NCBI GenBank assembly: GCA_036897485.1
Contig: JAYMTF010000118.1
Coordinates: 1-51,910 of the forward strand
DNA: 51,910 nucleotides
From: Pelargonium nanum
Lineage: Eukaryota; Streptophyta; Magnoliopsida; Geraniales; Geraniaceae
Reading direction: 5' to 3'
Shown here: piece by piece, positions 47,620 to 51,910 of the stretch
Layout of the letters: each line of letters starts with the position of its first letter
How positions within the stretch are numbered: the stretch's first letter is position 1
Program-made: the position numbers and the translations under genes
The notes under the pieces: generated by a model
Seen by the model: the letters and a program-made list of their open reading frames with translations, nothing else
Database searches by the model: none
What the model was told of the DNA's origin: nothing

Positions 47620-49680
47620 ACGAGCAAGTGTAGTTGACCAATATTGATAGGCAATTTGTGGAAGGAACACAAAAATCTTAAAGAGGTTTTGTGTGTAAAT
47701 TGCTTGGTAGATGCAAGGAAAATCAAATGCAAGTATTCAATCACCATCATGAAAATAAACTATTCCATGTTCCTCTTCCTTTCTTTTTTCTTTTTCCTTT
47801 TTCCTCTTTCAAGATATGAAATGCATAATTTCCAAGAAGCAAGAAAGAGAGCACAAACAAGTATAGTCAAGTCTATTATGATATAGAATTTGAATCAATA
47901 GTGTGTGGAAGTGAGTGAGAGAGTGACCTACAAATATGAGAGTTAGGCAACAAAACTTTTTCTTCATGGAAAGAATTGTCTCAAAAAATCTACTTGCTAC
48001 CATATGAGAATGGGACACTTGGGACCCATACAAATAGAATAGTTGATGGACAAAATCAATGATTTTTCTCTCTTTTTTTCCTCACTTTTTTCAAAGTTAA
48101 AAGTAGAAGAAAAAATCACTCAATTGGAAGTGTCAATTTTAGATTTCGTGTTCGATTTTCTTGTTTTTAAATTGAAAATATTTGCTTGAAATCGATTTGA
48201 AAAAGGTTTAAGTCTGTTTGGTTTAACGTAGTGCATCAGGTCGGGTTATAGTGTTAGATTGAAATGTGTGAACTTGTCCAATCCGGCTTAATTTGACATG
48301 CAATTTTTATAGAACAAACTCAACTCATATATCGGTTGAATTGACTTCTGGCAATCCAAGCGGAACGTCTAGGTTTGACACGTCGGACGCTACATATTAA
48401 TTACAAGGCCTAAAACTAATGTTTGTGTTGTGTATTAAATAGAAATACATCACTTCACAGATTGTGTTGTATATCGGCACAACATAGGTAATATTATCAA
48501 CAAAAGTATATTCTATTACGTTTTCAAGTAAGTCGAGTTTCACGCCTTCACATATTCGATTATGTAAAAGTTCAATGAATATAAATTCACTTAAATATTA
48601 CTAATTTTATGAGAGGATCATAATTATACCCTATTTGATTTTGGAACCATCCTTTAATATAAAACAATAAAATTTTGATATTCAATTAATTAAATAATGT
48701 CTTTAAACTTTCTCAATTGCCACCACTTGATTTTTTCACTTTCCCCATGGAATTGAGAATGAAGATTGACTGGAATGGCTGCTGACTTGTGTGCTCTTTT
48801 CTCATCAGCCATCCAATAACTATAGATGTTTTTTGGAAAATATAATAAATAAATATAAAAACAAGAAAAACTACTTTTTGTTCAACAAAAAATAATTGTT
48901 CAAATGGTGGTTAAAATCAGGTATATATTATAAAATACAAAATGAAATCATCATAGTTTAATGGATACAATCCACTAAAAATACAAGTCATTTTCTTTGC
49001 TTTCTATAGAAAAGTGAAAATGAATTAGCATGCATGCATTATCCAACTAATGGCTAAGAAATAGGTTCACATTTCAATTTTATTGATTGGAAACAAAATG
49101 ACAATAAAAGGATTAAATTGAAACAAAATTTGAATGGAACAACTAATTTAACTCAAAATTCAAGGGACAATGGAGAAAGAAATATCTATAGTAGGCTGAG
49201 AAATAAGTCACGAGTTTGAAAACAAGCTGAAATTTAGTCGGCGTACTTGAAGTAACCTCACCATCTACCATTTAACTATGAATCTTTGTTATAAATATAT
49301 TCAACAAGAAAAAGATAAATAAAGGAAGAAGAGAAGATTATAACATGCCTTAATAAATTCGTTAAATTGTCATCTCTACGAACCATTTTATTATTATTAT
49401 TATTATTTGAAGACAACCATTTATTTATTTTAATTGTATTATTTTACTAATTTATTAAATAAATAGAAAAAGACAAATACAAAACCACATATGTACGTGT
49501 AACACACCATATCCTTGGACAATCTAAATTTTTTTTTTCTTTCACATTCATTTACATTTCTTTATTTGTTAAACTATTTTCCATAAACTACAACAAATAT
49601 TGGTGAATGTTGGCTTAAGTGAATAGGTTTTGATCAATTAAAAATAATTATTGTAGTAAAGAGGAAAATAAAAATTAATC
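47620..49680. other. AT-rich intergenic DNA, no gene seen
   Basis: Short frames only. At about 48225-48420 there are GTCGGGTTATAGTG and TTGAATTGACTTCTGGC words of dispersed-repeat type. Nothing resembling an RNA gene was recognised. Confidence 0.5.
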
Positions 49681-49719
49681 AACCAAATATAATTTTTTTT
49701 ATGTAACCAAATATAATTT
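49681..49719 (-). mobile_element. Tiny insertion flanked by a 15-bp direct repeat
   Basis: AACCAAATATAATTT lies at 49681-49695 and 49705-49719. The nine bases between read ACATAAAAA on the minus strand. Confidence 0.4.
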
Positions 49720-49905
49720 GATAAATTATTACAATAAATATAAGTGTCATTTTAATTTTGTTTTACACATGACCATAAATATTAATTATTTTATCTTATA
49801 AATTGTTGTAAAAATTCAAGATTTAAAATTAATCCCTCAAATATCTAAACAAATAATAAAAAAAATCGTTAAATTTCGTTAAAGTAGTGTGAATTATCTT
49901 TCATT

Positions 49906-49957
49906 AACATATATAATAACATTTTATCAAAAAAAAAAAAAACATATATAATAACAT
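49906..49957 (+). mobile_element. Poly(A) micro-insertion with 17-bp TSD
   Basis: AACATATATAATAACAT lies at 49906-49922 and 49941-49957. Between them are 18 bases: TTTATC followed by 12 A. The order TSD, few bases, poly(A), TSD is that of a target-primed insertion truncated almost to its tail. Confidence 0.55.
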
Positions 49958-50508
49958 ATCTTAAGCAAAATATATATACTAAAATTACTATTATGCCCTC
50001 CAGTGCTCTGGGTTATGATGCTCCAGATTATAGTTTACCAATCCACGTTTCTCACGTACCAGCCAACCGAAACAAACGTTGGTGAGGGCTAATATTTGGT
50101 GTGGTCCAAACACAAGGTTTGGGACCAAAACGTGAAACAAGACAACATTATCAATGATTTTTTTTTTTTTTTTTTTTACTTATGAGCTTCTATTATTGGC
50201 TGAAACAAAAATTAAATATTTGTCCTACCAAAATTTCAACCTTAATGAACACAAATATATATACACACACTATAAATTTCACATTCACATTTGTACTGAA
50301 AGTCATTTGAAATTCATTGAGACATTGTTAAATATATTTAAAATAAAGATTTACTAAAGTTGCATTCCGATCCTATTTAACACGAAAGTTGGTAAGATTA
50401 GATCAGATTTGGAGTGTTCGCGAGTTTGAGTTTAAATCATCGGCTCTTGTGTGAAGGCATTCCAAAGTTGCAGCCTGACGGGTGGTCCAGCACTTTGGAA
50501 GCTCTATC

Positions 50509-50682
50509 TAGAGTTGGCAAATCGAGTTTCGGTTCAGGTTGTTGAACTTGAACCAACCCGAAAGTACTTTTGGATTGGTCGGGTCAGGTTTTTGGGCGAA
50601 TTTCATCTTTTGGGCACAAAATGTGGAGGTTTACCCAACCCGAAAATTCTTCGAGTGGTTTGAGTTTAAATTGTCAGCTCTA
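50509..50682. mobile_element. hAT-like MITE with 8-bp TSD
   Basis: The left end is TAGAGTTGGCAAATCGAG and the right end (other strand) is TAGAGCTGACAATTTAAA. The flanking octamers GCTCTATC (50501-50508) and TCTCTATC (50683-50690) match at seven of eight positions, the duplication length of hAT elements. The interior is CAACCCGAAAGT / GGTTTACCCAACCCG. This is the copy that best defines the family. Confidence 0.7.
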
Positions 50683-50799
50683 TCTCTATCAATCTTCATG
50701 AAGTTTTCTGAAGGGGGTCAAAGTTGCAGCTCTAGGATATATCAAGATTGCAATCCAATGATTCTGAAGTTAATTTAGAATCGGGTTATTCTTGTGGTA

Positions 50800-51190
50800 G
50801 CTCAAATTGAGAGAAGTAGTGCATTAGATGTTCCATCAAGCATGATCGAGTGCTTTAGATGACCCACGACTGTGACTTGAGAACAAATCCTTCAGAGAGA
50901 TTATCTTTAGCAGACATGGGTTGCCTATGGAGTGAAGGTACTTCAAAGAATCTCCATCAAAACTTGATGTAGGGACACATAGATGCTTGAGATGTTCTTG
51001 CTCTCCCTTGGTGCGGTGCCTTCGTGGTGAATCTCCTATAGTGCGTCCCAAAAGTTGCGGACCCAACAATTTTAGTATGTAGAGTTACCATAAATTTGAG
51101 ATTTCCCTCGCTTCCTACAAAATATGGGGTCATGTGACTCCTATTTGGCTTGAGCAGGGTCAGCCACCGCATCCCAATGCTCTCAAGAGT
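50800..51190. other. Unrecognised GC-richer segment
   Basis: The composition is less AT-rich than the flanks, and open frames of 71-77 codons run on the minus strand (reading PQLLGRTIGDSPRRHRTKG in one). None matches a family I know, and frames are broken on both strands. It could be a decayed transposon fragment, a pseudogene, or part of a non-coding transcript. Confidence 0.3.
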
Positions 51191-51910
51191 CGTGTTTTTT
51201 ATATGTATTCCACGTAGTATAGGTTAGAGTAAAACAATAATTTAATTCATGTTATCAAAACTACATAGTTTTGAGTAATATTACCAAATTTAATCTATTT
51301 TCGGAAACATTAATACTAATCCTTAGTTTACTTGTATAAGAAAGTGTGAACATTGTTAACTAATTATTATGTCACATCCACTAAAAACACAATAATAATA
51401 TTATTTTATCCAAAAATAAAATAAAATAAATGTTGGTCCAATTCACGCTGGTTTGAGTTCCTAGCAACTACCAAATAGACTTTAGAAAGTAGCTAGAAAT
51501 TTAAGAGAGGTCCTTTTAATTCTTGTCTTGATCTTGACCTACATTGAATCTTCAATTTTCTAATACAATTTGAAATATTTTTTATAGCCAAAATATAGTA
51601 TATTTTTCTAGCTATCACTATTATGAAACCTTATTTTCCTCGTCTTTCTTTGCGTACATTAAAATATATATGTGTATTATTTAATTTAAATATAAATTAT
51701 GTTTTTAGTGATAAAATATGAATTTGTTTCTACGTGTGTTGCTCTAAACGTTTGCTCAATGTAATCGTCTAAGTTCAACTTATTTATAAAAATGTCACTA
51801 TATTTATTTTGAGGAGGATCCACACATGTATTTTATTTACATGTATTTTTCTATGTATTTGGTATAACTAATAAAAATGTTTAGAGTAAAAAATGGATAT
51901 ATTTCAATAT
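51191..51910. other. AT-rich end of window, no gene seen
   Basis: No frame, terminal repeat or RNA-like structure could be supported. Confidence 0.5.

Overview
The window is nuclear DNA from a flowering plant, most likely a eudicot. The evidence is intron-rich genes with GT..AG introns, a tau-class glutathione transferase, a REVEILLE-type clock MYB, a PRAF-type PH-RCC1-FYVE-BRX protein, plant promoter motifs (site II TGGGCC, telo-box AAACCCTA, evening element), and AT-rich intergenic DNA full of decayed plant SINEs, LINEs and MITEs. I did not try to name the species.

Layout, left to right. 1-4.8 kb: repeats, including a tRNA-derived SINE with a target-site duplication (TSD). 4.8-8.6 kb (+): RVE1-like SHAQKFF-MYB factor with a long uORF-bearing leader. 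10.8-11.9 kb (-): single-exon AXY9-like polysaccharide O-acetylation protein whose last codons and 3' flank are tandemly duplicated. 13.5 kb (-): intronless histone H4 with an E2F-like site. 14.8-15.9 kb (+): two-exon tau GST. 16-23.3 kb: gene-poor DNA with a SINE, a 5'-truncated LINE and several very small poly(A)-type insertions. 23.5-29.2 kb (+): nine-exon PRAF gene with MITEs and tandem repeats in its introns. 31.0-35.6 kb (+): an 11-exon gene for a conserved secreted protein of unknown function, needing a 14-nt microexon. 36.0-37.3 kb (+): a promoter followed by five tandem copies of one C/D-box snoRNA-like unit. 38.2-41.1 kb (-): SDG40-like SET-domain methyltransferase, divergently paired over a 444-bp shared promoter with RPS25 (41.6-43.1 kb, +). 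44.9-46.4 kb (+): small type I membrane protein of unknown function. 46.5-51.9 kb: MITEs, a truncated LINE with a 13-bp TSD, and otherwise empty AT-rich DNA.

The protein genes do not form a pathway; they are ordinary plant neighbours. RVE1 and SDG40 also lie close together in Arabidopsis (recalled locus numbers At5g17300 and At5g17240), which suggests conserved microsynteny. The least expected content is non-coding or structural: the five-copy C/D snoRNA array with a covarying UNCG-type hairpin, the 14-nt microexon, a hAT-like MITE family repeatedly lodged in introns, and a class of tiny TSD-flanked poly(A) insertions.

All exon models were made by eye from reading frames, GT/AG sites and remembered family sequences. 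No search or RNA data were available.
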